From: CAVQBC01 sp963710665
GTDB lineage: Bacteria; Actinomycetota; Thermoleophilia; Solirubrobacterales; Solirubrobacteraceae
Reading direction: 5' to 3'
Length of the DNA: 64,000 bases
NCBI GenBank assembly: GCA_963710665.1
Contig: CAVQBC010000006.1
Span: forward strand, 310,001-374,000
How positions within the stretch are numbered: position 1 is the first letter of the stretch; every line of letters begins with the position of its first letter. The position numbers and the translations under genes are program-made. Shown piece by piece: positions 16,949 to 25,841 of the stretch. A model generated the notes under the pieces. It did no database searches and was not told the DNA's origin. It saw nothing but the letters and a program-made list of their open reading frames with translations.

Positions 16949-17692
16949 TCAGTACAGCGCGGTGGCGAGCTTGCGCCGCGACTCGCGCGCGACCGGGTGG
17001 GAGGCGCCGAGCTCGTCGAGCGTGCCGACCACGACGCGGCGCAGCTCCTCGCGGCGGTCCGGGTCCGCGTCGGCGACCGCGGCGATGAGGGCGTCGAGCC
17101 CCGCCTCGGGGTCGCCGTCGTCGAGGTCCTCGAACGCGCCGGCGAGCTCGGGATCGTCGCTCAGGCGGATGCGGGCGGCCAGGCCGTCGGCGGCGAACGA
17201 GCCGGTCACGTTGCGCAGCACGTCGAGCGCCTCCTCCGAATCCCCACGGGCGTGCAGGGCGCGCGCGAGGGGGACGGCGGCGTCGGCGCGGCCGGGCTCG
17301 ATCGCGAGCGCCTGGCGCAGGCCCTCCTCGTCGCCCGCGGCCACGAGCGCGTCGGCCTCGGAGGGCGCCAGGCCGTCGAGGAAGCGCGCGACGTTCGCGG
17401 GCGGCTGCGCACCGACGAACTCGTCGACCACCTCGCCGTCGCGGAACGCCTTGACGGCGGGGATCCCCTGGATCCCGTAGGCCGCCGCGAGGCCGGGGTT
17501 GGCGTCGGTGTCGAGCTTGGCCAGCTCGACCTTGCCCTCGCGCTGGGTGACCTCGCGCTCGAGCACCGGCCCGAGCATCCGGCACGGACCGCACCACTCG
17601 GCCCAGAAGTCCACGACCACCGGCAGCTCGCGCGAGCGCTCGATGACCTCGGTCTGGAAGGTGCTCTCGTCGACGTCCTTGATCATGCTCAC
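16949..17692 (-). CDS. Thioredoxin-domain protein with TPR tail (YbbN/CnoX-like)
   Basis: Residues 1-110 form a thioredoxin fold with the active site WCGPCRM near residue 33 and the cis-proline in GIPAV. The remaining ~135 residues are helical TPR-like repeats. This architecture matches YbbN/CnoX co-chaperones that protect proteins from oxidative unfolding. Here CGPC is intact, so redox activity is likely. GTG 17692 is used because TATCCT lies 6 nt before it (leaderless); ATG 17686 is the alternative. It is divergent from the hydrolase gene. Confidence 0.88.
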   Translation of the reverse strand: MSMIKDVDESTFQTEVIERSRELPVVVDFWAEWCGPCRMLGPVLEREVTQREGKVELAKLDTDANPGLAAAYGIQGIPAVKAFRDGEVVDEFVGAQPPANVARFLDGLAPSEADALVAAGDEEGLRQALAIEPGRADAAVPLARALHARGDSEEALDVLRNVTGSFAADGLAARIRLSDDPELAGAFEDLDDGDPEAGLDALIAAVADADPDRREELRRVVVGTLDELGASHPVARESRRKLATALY

Positions 17693-17731
17693 ACGACGAG
17701 GATAGAGCGGATGGGGTAGACCTCCAGGGGC

Positions 17732-18559
17732 ATGGCCGACTTGACCATCGAGGGCGCCGGCGGCGTCACGCTGAGCGGCGACGACGCGGGGGAGGGGACT
17801 CCCGTCGTGCTCCTGCACGGGCTGACCGCGACGCGGCGCTACGTGGTCATGGGCTCGCGCATGCTCGAGCGCGGCGGCCACCGGGTGATCGCCTACGACG
17901 CGCGCGGCCACGGGGCCTCCGGGCCCGCCCCGGCGCCGGACGCCTACGGCTACCCGGACCTGCTCGCCGACCTCCTCGCCGTGCTCGACGCCTGCGACAT
18001 CGACCGCGCGGTCCTGGCGGGGGCCTCGATGGGCGGGCACACGATCGTCCGGGCGGCGATCGAGCACCCGGAGCGGGTCGCGGCGCTCGCGCTGGTGACG
18101 CCCGCCTACGAGCCCGGGCAGGAGCGCGACGCGGGCCGGCTGCAGCGCTGGGACGCCCTCGCCGGCGGGCTGCGCGACGGCGGGGTGGAGGGGTTCGTCG
18201 AGGCCTACGGGCGCCCGCCGGTGCCCGAGCAGTGGCAGGAGACCGTCGATCGGGTGATCCGCCAGCGGCTGTCGGCCCACGAGCACCCCGCCGCGGTGGC
18301 CGATGCGCTCAGCGCGGTCCCGCGCTCCGGCGCCTTCTCCGCCTGGGAGGACCTCGCGGGGATCGACGTCCCGGCGGTCGTCGTGGCCAGCCGCGACGAC
18401 GCGGATCCCGAGCACCCCTACGCCACCGGCGAGCGCTACGCCGAGGCGATCCCCGGCGCCCGGCTGGTCTCCGAGGACCCGGGGTCGTCGCCGCTCGCCT
18501 GGCAGGGCGGGCAGCTCTCGCGCGTGATCGCCGAGCTCGCCGACCGCGCCGCGGTGTAG
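17732..18559 (+). CDS. Alpha/beta hydrolase
   Basis: 275-aa hydrolase. The oxyanion HG motif is LLHGLTATR (residue 28), the nucleophile elbow GASMGGH (near residue 93), and a late acid/histidine pair is less certain. The extended helical cap resembles haloperoxidase-like or esterase enzymes. The final histidine of the triad is not obvious; the expected spot has SPLAWQGG. Activity and substrate are uncertain. It overlaps no neighbour. Confidence 0.75.
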   Translation: MADLTIEGAGGVTLSGDDAGEGTPVVLLHGLTATRRYVVMGSRMLERGGHRVIAYDARGHGASGPAPAPDAYGYPDLLADLLAVLDACDIDRAVLAGASMGGHTIVRAAIEHPERVAALALVTPAYEPGQERDAGRLQRWDALAGGLRDGGVEGFVEAYGRPPVPEQWQETVDRVIRQRLSAHEHPAAVADALSAVPRSGAFSAWEDLAGIDVPAVVVASRDDADPEHPYATGERYAEAIPGARLVSEDPGSSPLAWQGGQLSRVIAELADRAAV

Positions 18560-18564
18560 ATGGC

Positions 18565-19794
18565 TCAGGGGGCCGGCGCGAGGCGCGCCATCAGCGCCAG
18601 CGCGCACTCGACCACGAGCTCGCGGTCGTAGCTGGTGGCGAACTCGAACACGTCGGGCTCGACCTCGCGCGCCACGAAGCACGCAGCGTGGCCGGGGGCG
18701 AGCACGGTCACCGTCCAGGAGTCGCGCAGCGGGTCGCCGGGCGCCAGCTCGCCGCCGCGCACGGCGGGGTGGGCGGGCGCCGCGCCGAGCACGCCCACGA
18801 ACGCCGCCGTGGTCGCGAGGTCGTGGAGCCGGCCGGTGGCGACGCCGTCGGGAAGGGCGGCGAGCACCATCGCGGTCGCGCCGTGGTCCGCGGCCGGCAT
18901 GGTCGCGAGCGCAGCGGTGCGCTCGGCCAGCGTGCGCGTGCCGCGGGCCGGCCGGCGCCAGTTCGTGACGCGCTGCCACGGCGTCGGGCCGTCGGGGTCG
19001 CCGCCGGTACTCGTCAGCCGCAGCGGCCGCCCGGCGGGCGGCAGCAGGGCCGGCAGCGGCGCGGGGGCGCCGAGCAGGAAGCCCTGGCCGAGCGTCGCGC
19101 CGACCGCCTGCGCGGCGGCGAGCTGCTCCTCGGAGTCGATCCCCTCGGCCAGCACGACCGCCTGCCGGCGCTGGCTCTCCGCGCCGACCGCGGCGACCAC
19201 GCGGGCGACGTCGGCCGCCGAGCGCTGGGCCAGCCGGCCGAGGTCGAGCTTGATCACGTCGGGGTAGACGACCGGCATCAGCGCGAGCGCGCGCGGATCG
19301 GCGCCCACGTCGTCGAGCGCCACGCCCCAGCCGGCCGAGCGCAGCCGCCCCAGCGAGCGCAGCACCGCCTCGGGTCGCTCGACGAGCGCCCGCTCGGTGA
19401 CCTCGAGCACGTAGGTCCCGCGTCCGGCGGGCAGCTCGGGGAGCTCGCCCTCGAGCGTGTCGGCGTCCGCGTTGATGAACAGAGCGAAGTCGTCAGTCAG
19501 GCCGTCGGCGCCCTGCAGGGCGGCGTCGCGGCAGGCGGCGTCGAAGGCGGCCACGCGGTCGCGGGCGCGGGCGGCCGCGAAGAGCTCGGCGGGGGCCTCC
19601 AGCGGCGAGCCCGCCGGGCCGCGGACGAGGGCCTCGTAGCCGACGACGGCGCCGTCGCGCAGGTCGACGATCGGCTGGTAGACCGCGTGCACCGTGCTGC
19701 GCAGCGCGCCCGCGCCGGTGGGCGCGGCCGTCGGCTGAGCGACGGGCAGCGGGTCGGGGACGACCTCCAGATGTCGAGTACGCACCGCTTCCAT
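18565..19794 (-). CDS. EAL-domain c-di-GMP phosphodiesterase-like protein with DICT sensory domain
   Basis: 409-aa protein. The EAL domain covers about residues 30-260: QPIVDLRDGAVVGYEALVRG, EVTERAL, DVIKLDLGRL, AEGID. The usual DDFGTG loop reads DDVGAD. A DICT domain follows (about 290-405: TAALATMPAADHGATAMVLA onward), a light/redox-type sensory module found with c-di-GMP proteins. Glu, Asn/Asp and Lys landmarks are present, so hydrolysis of c-di-GMP is plausible. ATG 19794 has GAAGGTGG upstream. It is divergent from the CBS gene at 19976. Confidence 0.82.
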   Translation of the reverse strand: MEAVRTRHLEVVPDPLPVAQPTAAPTGAGALRSTVHAVYQPIVDLRDGAVVGYEALVRGPAGSPLEAPAELFAAARARDRVAAFDAACRDAALQGADGLTDDFALFINADADTLEGELPELPAGRGTYVLEVTERALVERPEAVLRSLGRLRSAGWGVALDDVGADPRALALMPVVYPDVIKLDLGRLAQRSAADVARVVAAVGAESQRRQAVVLAEGIDSEEQLAAAQAVGATLGQGFLLGAPAPLPALLPPAGRPLRLTSTGGDPDGPTPWQRVTNWRRPARGTRTLAERTAALATMPAADHGATAMVLAALPDGVATGRLHDLATTAAFVGVLGAAPAHPAVRGGELAPGDPLRDSWTVTVLAPGHAACFVAREVEPDVFEFATSYDRELVVECALALMARLAPAP

Positions 19795-19900
19795 GCGGAA
19801 TCCACCTTCGTCCGGGTTATCGGCCGCGGCGCGCGATCCCGTAGCGACGCCGTCCGGCGCTGGACGGGCGATCGGCAGGGGTGCGTGGCATCTGCACGCT

Positions 19901-19924
19901 TTCCGGCGTGGCCGCCACCCGGAA
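19901..19924. promoter_or_regulatory. Dyad upstream of CBS gene (weak island-motif member)
   Basis: Arms TTCCGG and CCGGAA with a 12-bp centre that itself contains GTGG/CCAC. The centre lies 63.5 bp before ATG 19976. It is the most divergent candidate site. Confidence 0.35.
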
Positions 19925-19975
19925 TGCGTAGGAGACACGGATGTCCCGAGCACCGCGGCGGCGTACGGTCGCGAC

Positions 19976-20428
19976 ATGGACGTCCCCGCCCCCATGGGCA
20001 CCTACCTGACCCCGAGCTTTCGACACGCGCGCGTGCGCGACGCGATGCGGCCGTGGGTCCTCACGTGCGACGCGTCCACGGCCCTGGTCACCGCCGCCCA
20101 ACAGATGGCGCGCGAGCACGTGCATTCGGTCGTCGTCCTGCGCGAGGGGGTGGACCGCGGCGGCGCGATCGGCACGCGACCGTGGGCCGTCCTCACCGAC
20201 CAGGACGTCCTGCGCTCCGCGATGGTGATCGACGAGCTGACCGCCGGAGACGCCGCGACCGGAGAGCTCCTCGAGGTCGCGCCCGACGATCCCCTCCGGG
20301 ACGCGGCCGCGGACATGCTCGACCACGGCGTCACGCACGCGCTGGTGGTGGATCCCGGCGCGACGCGTCCGATCGGGATCCTCTCCACGCTCGACGTGGC
20401 CGGCATCCTGGCCTGGGGCCGGGCCTGA
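19976..20428 (+). CDS. Tandem CBS-domain protein (Hrp1-like)
   Basis: 150-aa protein composed of two CBS domains (about residues 18-80 and 85-147). CBS pairs bind adenine nucleotides and sense energy state. The size and lack of any fused domain resemble mycobacterial Hrp1 (Rv2626c), a dormancy protein. TACGGT at 19964-19969 is 6 nt before ATG 19976, so transcription is probably leaderless. A 24-bp dyad is centred ~64 bp upstream. It is the first gene of the stress island. Confidence 0.85.
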   Translation: MDVPAPMGTYLTPSFRHARVRDAMRPWVLTCDASTALVTAAQQMAREHVHSVVVLREGVDRGGAIGTRPWAVLTDQDVLRSAMVIDELTAGDAATGELLEVAPDDPLRDAAADMLDHGVTHALVVDPGATRPIGILSTLDVAGILAWGRA

Positions 20429-20436
20429 CGCCCACC

Positions 20437-21195
20437 CTACGCGACGCCCTGCAGCAGCGTGCCGACCGCGAACGCCAGCGCGGCGGCGCATCCCCCGATC
20501 GCCAGGGTCTCGAGCCCCGATCTCCAGGGCGACTGGTCGACGAAGCGGGCCTTGAGCGTGCCGACCGTGAAGAACGCCACCGCCGTCAGCCCGGCGCTCC
20601 ACGCGAACGGGGCCTCGATGTCACCGGGCACCAGGGCGTCGAAGACGAACACGGCAAGCGGGAGGAAGCCCAGGACGACGAACGCGACGAAGGTCGCGGC
20701 GGCGGCGCGCAGGGGATCGCTGCTGTCCGCGCCGTAGCCGAGCTCCTCGGACATCATGGTGTCCACCCACACCCCCCGGTTGGAGGTGATCACCTCCACT
20801 ACCCGATCGAGGTCACCGCCGGTGAATCCCTTGGCGGCGAAGATCTGGCGGATCTCCTCCGCCTCGCCGGCCGGGACGAGCGCGACGTGGCGCTCCTCCT
20901 CGAGGCGCGCGTGCTCTCGGCGCTGGTGCTCGGTCCGGCTGCCGAGGAAGTTGCTGACCGCCATGCTGAAGCCGTCGGCGAGGAGGTTGGCCGCGCCGAG
21001 GATGATGATCACGGTGGCGCCGAGGTCGGCGCCGACGACGCCGGCGACGACCGCGAACGTCGTCACGGTCCCGTCGATGGCGCCGTAGACGAAGTCGCGC
21101 AGGTAGCTCGCCCGCGGCGGGGTCCGTAGGCGGGCCCGGACGCCCGAGGGCGTGTGCTCACGGCTGAGGGCGTCGTCGGCCGGCACCGGTGCCAT
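20437..21195 (-). CDS. VIT1/CCC1-family transporter (iron/manganese)
   Basis: 252-aa membrane protein. The conserved DFVYGAIDGTVTTFAVVAGV (residues 34-53) forms the first VIT1 helix. ANLLADGFSMAVSNFLGSRTE follows, then a cytoplasmic metal-binding-type helical region rich in Glu (residues 90-145) and three more helices. The family exports Fe2+/Mn2+ from the cytosol or into vacuoles. CAGGGT lies 6 nt before ATG 21195. It is divergent from the flavodoxin with a shared operator candidate at 21255-21272. Confidence 0.88.
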   Translation of the reverse strand: MAPVPADDALSREHTPSGVRARLRTPPRASYLRDFVYGAIDGTVTTFAVVAGVVGADLGATVIIILGAANLLADGFSMAVSNFLGSRTEHQRREHARLEEERHVALVPAGEAEEIRQIFAAKGFTGGDLDRVVEVITSNRGVWVDTMMSEELGYGADSSDPLRAAAATFVAFVVLGFLPLAVFVFDALVPGDIEAPFAWSAGLTAVAFFTVGTLKARFVDQSPWRSGLETLAIGGCAAALAFAVGTLLQGVA

Positions 21196-21254
21196 GCTAG
21201 GACCCTGGCCGCTCGGGCCGGGTCCGGCATCGGTGGAGGGCCGCGGTCACCGCC

Positions 21255-21272
21255 CCGTAGTTCTCCGCGACC
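21255..21272 (+). promoter_or_regulatory. Island motif between VIT and flavodoxin genes
   Basis: CCCGTAGTTCTCCGCGAC. The centre is 68.5 bp from the VIT start and 64.5 bp from the flavodoxin start, so one site could serve both divergent genes. Confidence 0.6.
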
Positions 21273-21327
21273 GCCCCGCGGCGGCGCGCGGATGGGGGCG
21301 CCGCAGGGTCATGCGACGCTTGCGGCC

Positions 21328-21897
21328 ATGACGGACAGGACGCTCCCGGCCCAGTCGGATCATCCGGCATCGCCGGCCGGCCCCGAGGGCGTCCTGGTGG
21401 CGTACGCGACGCGGTACGGGTCGACCCGGGGCATCGCCGAGCGGATCGCGGCAGCCATGCGGCTGGGCGGCCACCGCGTCGACCTTCGCCCCGTCGAGGA
21501 GGTCGAGGGCGTCGAGGACTACGAGGCTGTCGTGTTCGGCAGCCCCGTCTTCGATCAGGTCTGGCCACCCGAGGGGCAGGCGTTCGTGCGCCGCAATCGC
21601 GAAGCGCTGGCCCGCATGCCGCTGTGGCTGTTCACCGTCGGCACCTTCGGCGACCGCAAGCCCCTGATCGGCCCGCTCGTGAAGCGGGAGCCCAAGGGCA
21701 TCCGAGAGCTGCTGGCCGTGCTCCGGCCGCACGACTACCGAGTCTTCGCCGGCGCCATCAGCCGGCACCAGTGGCCGTGGTTCGGCCGGCTCCTCTTCCA
21801 CGCGTTCGGGGGGCGGCTCGGCGACAATCGCGACTGGCCCGAGATCGACGCCTGGGCCGCGGGGATCGCGCGAGCGCTCGGATCGAAGCGGACCTGA
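21328..21897 (+). CDS. Flavodoxin-domain protein (HemG-like fold), copy 1
   Basis: 189-aa protein. FMN-binding loop ATRYGSTRGIAERIA (residue ~28), second loop VFGSPVFDQVWPPE (~68), third region LFTVGTFGDR (~100). A 17-residue N-terminal tail precedes the fold. Similar in plan to the flavodoxins at 41211 and 58602. It probably carries electrons or reduces a quinone or protoporphyrinogen, but the partner is unknown. The island motif upstream suggests induction together with the Usp genes. Confidence 0.8.
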   Translation: MTDRTLPAQSDHPASPAGPEGVLVAYATRYGSTRGIAERIAAAMRLGGHRVDLRPVEEVEGVEDYEAVVFGSPVFDQVWPPEGQAFVRRNREALARMPLWLFTVGTFGDRKPLIGPLVKREPKGIRELLAVLRPHDYRVFAGAISRHQWPWFGRLLFHAFGGRLGDNRDWPEIDAWAAGIARALGSKRT

Positions 21898-22219
21898 CCT
21901 CGGATGACCAGCTCGGCACAGGCGCCCACGGCGGGCGCGATCGGCTGCCGGGAGCTCGACGACCTGCCCGCCTGAGGCCCTCTACGTCACGGGACCGGGC
22001 CACGGCGGGCCGGCGCCTCCTGGCCAACGCCTCTCTCGAGGGCTCCCACTCGGAGGTGCATCCGGAGGTCTCGTGGTCGAGCGACCGGATGGAGGTGTTC
22101 GAGGCGGCCGCCGCACATGGCGACCCTCGTGCGCGCCTGGCGATCGATGTCTCCGCCGCCCATCCACCGCGCGAGTGGACGGGCGGTCGAGAGAACGAGA
22201 CCGCCGGAGGGCGCCGGGG
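21898..22219. other. 322-bp intergenic stretch, nothing recognised
   Basis: Lies between the convergent flavodoxin and Usp genes. I see no credible reading frame, RNA gene, T-tract terminator or repeat. Confidence 0.5.
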
Positions 22220-23132
22220 TCAGGCGGGGGTCGCGGCGGCTTCGCCGGCGAAGAGCGACTCGATGGGTGGCTCGGCGCCACGCGTGAGGACCAGCAGCGG
22301 GCAGTGCGCCGCGTGGGTGAGCCCGCGCGAGACGCTGCCGAGGAGCACGGAGCGCACGGGGCCGTATCCGCGCGAGCCGCAGACGAGGAGATCCCACTCC
22401 TCCGACCCGGCGGCGAGCGCCCCCACGATCGGCGCCGCGACGACCTCCACGGTCACGTCGATGCCGGGGACGAGCTCGCGGGCGGCGCGCTCGGCGGCCT
22501 CATGGGCCTCGACCCGCGCGCGCTCGACGTCGCGTTGGAGGACGTCGATGGGTGGCGCGACGACGCCGTTCCAGTCGATCGGCTGGATGGCGGTCAGGGC
22601 ATGGAGCTCGGCACCGGTCCGGATGGCCAGCGCGCCCGCCGCGGCCAGCGCGGCGCGGCCCTCGTCGGTGTCGATGAACGCGACGCCGATCCGCTTCACC
22701 TCCGCCGGGGCCGTGTAGCCCTGGGGCGCCAGGGCGACGGGGCAGCCCCCGCCGTGCAGGACGTGTCCGGCCGCGCTGCCCGCGGTGACCCGTCCGGTCT
22801 CTCCCCGCGGGGTCGGAGCCCAGGACCAGCACCCCGGCCTCCCGCTCGGCCACGATCTCGTCGAGCACCTTGCCGGGATGGGAGCTCGGCACCGCAACGC
22901 GTCGCGTGGACTCCGGAAGCTGCGCCGCGGCCTTGTCGAGCGCCTGTTCGGCCTGCTCGCGCATCATCTGGTCATAGCCGGTGTGGGAGATGCGGCTGGG
23001 GATCTCGTGGCGCGGATACGCCGCGACAGCGAGCACGGGCGCGCCCGTGACCCGGGCGAGCATCGAGGCGAGCTCGAGCGGCGCTGCATCGTCACGCTTG
23101 GGGTCGACGCCCACGACGATGGACTTCGGCAT
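22220..23132 (-). CDS. Universal stress protein, tandem Usp domains (frameshifted near 22805)
   Basis: Domain 1 begins MPKSIVVGVDPKRDDAAPLE and runs to VLVLGSDP. Its remainder and domain 2 continue in another frame: RGETGRVTAGSAAGHVLHGG, then VKRIGVAFIDTDEG and LLVCGSRGYGPVRSVLLGSV. Dropping one C from the CCCC run near 22805 joins them into ~303 aa. The GSRGYGP..LGSVS segment is the ATP-binding G-2x-G-9x-G(S/T) motif. GAAGAGGAGG precedes ATG 23132. It is one of six or more Usp genes in the window and has an island motif at 23196. Confidence 0.82.
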
Positions 23133-23195
23133 CGGAACCTCCTCTTCGGATCGGTGAAGGTGTCCCGATCCTGGACGAGGCGGTCCCGGGGATCA

Positions 23196-23213
23196 TCCGC
23201 AGCTCTCCACGGC
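23196..23213 (+). promoter_or_regulatory. Island motif upstream of Usp (23132)
   Basis: TCCGCAGCTCTCCACGGC; centre 72.5 bp before the start of the leftward Usp gene, TCCG end gene-proximal. Confidence 0.55.
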
Positions 23214-23392
23214 GCTGTTGCGGGCGGCTACGGACTGGGTTGCGCCGGGTGGAGCCGGTGCCCGAGGAGCGGCTGTTCGCCGACCGTCGCGTGCCCTTGC
23301 GGCTGTTCCGGGCGATCCGTCAGACGCGGTCGAAGGGCGGCTCCGAGGGGCGCCGCCCTGGCGGGCGGCGGCGGACCGGCCGCGGTGAGCGC

Positions 23393-23410
23393 TCCGTAGA
23401 GCCCCGAAGC
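23393..23410 (+). promoter_or_regulatory. Island motif upstream of M28 peptidase
   Basis: TCCGTAGAGCCCCGAAGC; centre 64.5 bp before ATG 23466, orientation opposite to most other copies. A TACGGT -10 box follows at 23453-23458. Confidence 0.5.
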
Positions 23411-23465
23411 GAAGGTCGTAGAGGCCCCGATGGCGCCTGCCCGGCGCGGCCGTACGGTCGCGCCC

Positions 23466-25837
23466 ATGGCCATCAGCTCGTCCCGGCCCCGCAAGCGATC
23501 CGTGTCCACCGCGACGGCCCTCATGCCGGCCGTTCGCCGCCGGCGTCGTCCTGGTCGTCGCCGGCCTGATGCTCTGGAGCCAGCAGCGCGTGCCGTCACC
23601 GGCTCCCGCCGCCGCGCCGGCGACGGAGTTCTCGGCCGAGCGGGCGATGGCAGACGTCGAAGCGATCGCGACGGAGACGCGGTTCCTCGGCTCGCCCAAC
23701 CACCGGGTCACGCGGCGATACCTCATCGCGCGCGTGCGCGCGCTCGGCATCGAGCCGCAGGTCCAGCGCACGGCGGTCGTCAACCGGTTCAGCCCCGAGC
23801 TGGACCCCTCCGCGGCCACGGTCACCAACGTCCTCGCGCGGCTGCCGGGCACCGCGAGCACCGGCACCGTCGTGCTCAATGCGCACTACGACTCCGGCCC
23901 GGGCGGGCCGGGCGCGAGCGACTGCGGGGCGTGCGTGGCCGGCGTGCTCGAGGCCGCACGGGCGCTCCGTGCGGGCCCGCCGCTGCGCAACGACATCCTC
24001 TTCGTGTTCAGCGACGGAGAGGAGAACGGCGACCTCGGCGCGGCGGCCTTCGCGGGACAGAGCCCCTTGATGAACGACGTCGACGCGGTCCTGAACTGGG
24101 ACAACGGCGGCAGCCACGGCGTGTCCGTGATGCTCGGCACCAACAGCTCGTGGCTGGTGGGCGAGACGCTGGCCGCCGCGCCGGACGCCCGGGCGTACTC
24201 GGTGCTTCCGTCGCTGTTCCGGGGCGCGCTGAAGGCCCAGCAGCTCAACTTCGACACGCAGGAGTACATGGACCGTGGCGCGGCCGGCGCCGAGTTCGTG
24301 TACTTCCGGGGCACGACCGACTACCACACCCGGCTCGACGACGTCGACCGTCTGGGGCGGGGCAGCCTGCAGATGAGCGGCGCGTATGGGCTCGCGCTGG
24401 CCCGCGGGCTCGGCGGCGAGCGCAGTCTCGAGCGCCATGTCGGCGACCGCTCGACGTACTTCAACGTGACGGGCGGGATCATCGTGCAGTACGGGCCGGC
24501 AGTCGCTGCGGTGCTCGCGGCGCTGGCCATCGCACTGTTCATCGCCGCGGTCGCCGTGGGCCTGCGCCGGCAACGGCTCACCGCGCGCGGGCTCCTGGTG
24601 GGAGTCGGTCGTCTTCCCGTTCGCGGCCATCGCGACGACCGCCGTCACGGTCGTCGCCTGGCTCGTGGTCAAGCGCGCCGTCCCCGACCTCCGCGTCCTC
24701 ACCGTCGGGACGAGCCAGAACGCGCTCTTCGTCTTCGGGCTGGTCGCCCTCGCGCTCGCCGTGTTCGCCGCGCTCTACCAGCCGCTGCTACGCCGCGCGC
24801 ACCCGGACAACCTCGCGCTCGGCGCGCTCGTCTGGTGGCTGCTGCCGGCCGTCGTGCTGACGGTCGCGGCCCCGAGCGCGGCCTACCTCTTCACCGTTCC
24901 CGCGCTCGCGACCGCGGCGGTGGCGCTCTGGCGCCTCAGCGGCCGCCGTGGAACGGCGTGGGAGGGGGCGGCCGGCGTCGGCATCCCGGGGGCGATGCTG
25001 CTGGTCGTCTACGCGCCGGTGATGCTCCTCTTCGCGGTCCTGGCCCTGCGGCTGGACGGCATGGGCATGCCCGTCCTCGGCGTCATGGCGCTGTTCGCGG
25101 CGTTGGCCGCCGGGTTGCTGATCCCCTGGCTGCGGCCGCCCATCGAGGGGCGGGGCCGCCGCGGCGGCCGGTGGGTCGTTCCCGCCGGCGCAGCGCTCAT
25201 TGCCCTCGTGCTGATCGCGGCGGGCGCCTTGCGGCTCGACTACACCGACCGCTATCCGCGGCCGGACTTCTTCAGCTACGTCTACGACGCCGACACAGGC
25301 CGCGCCGCGTACGAGGCCGGCGACCGCGAGTCCTGGAGCCGGCCGCTGCTCGAGCACGCGCGACGGGGTGACATCGAGCTCGGGCCGTTCGCCGTCTTCC
25401 CGGGGTGGCGCGCGCCGGCGCCCGCGCTCGATCTGGCGGGACCGCGCCTCGTTCCCGCAGCTCGCACGGCGGACGGGACGACCACGACGCTGCGGCTGCA
25501 CCTGACCTCGCCGCGCGGCGCCGAGGCCGCGGCGGTCCACCTGCGTGCGCCCGGACCCATCACGGCGGCCTCAGTGCAAGGCCGGCCCATCGCGGTCAAC
25601 CGGACCATGCACGACGGCGAGCTCAAGCTGGACTACTCTGGCCTCACGCGGGCGGGCGTCTACCTCGTCGTCGCCGTGCGCGGGCACGGCACCGTCCGGG
25701 CCACCACCCGCGACTACACCCAGGGACTCCCGAACAGGCTGGACGTCCCCTCGCGTCCGCCCGACTCGATGCCCACGGCCCTCAGCTTCCGCGCCGACCC
25801 GACCGTCGTCATCTCGCGCACCACCGTCCGGCTCTGA
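23466..25837 (+). CDS. M28-family zinc aminopeptidase with C-terminal multi-TM domain (two frameshifts)
   Basis: MAISSSRPRKRSVSTATALM starts the first frame. Near 23530 the frame changes into a helix (FAAGVVLVVAGLMLW). The peptidase domain follows with zinc ligands in NAHYDSGPGGPGASD, FSDGEENGDLG, LNWDNGG and TTDYHTRLDD. Near 24600 a second +1 change leads into about seven more helices and a C-terminal extracytoplasmic beta-rich domain. The layout resembles vacuolar/Pff1-type membrane proteases. Both frameshifts are repaired by removing one G. TACGGT sits 7 nt before ATG 23466. Likely a membrane-bound metallo-exopeptidase of unknown target. Confidence 0.75.
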
Positions 25838-25841
25838 ACGG

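Noticed and set aside
18232..21129. A 965-codon plus-strand frame
   Set aside because: It crosses four well-supported genes on both strands and has no recognisable domain.
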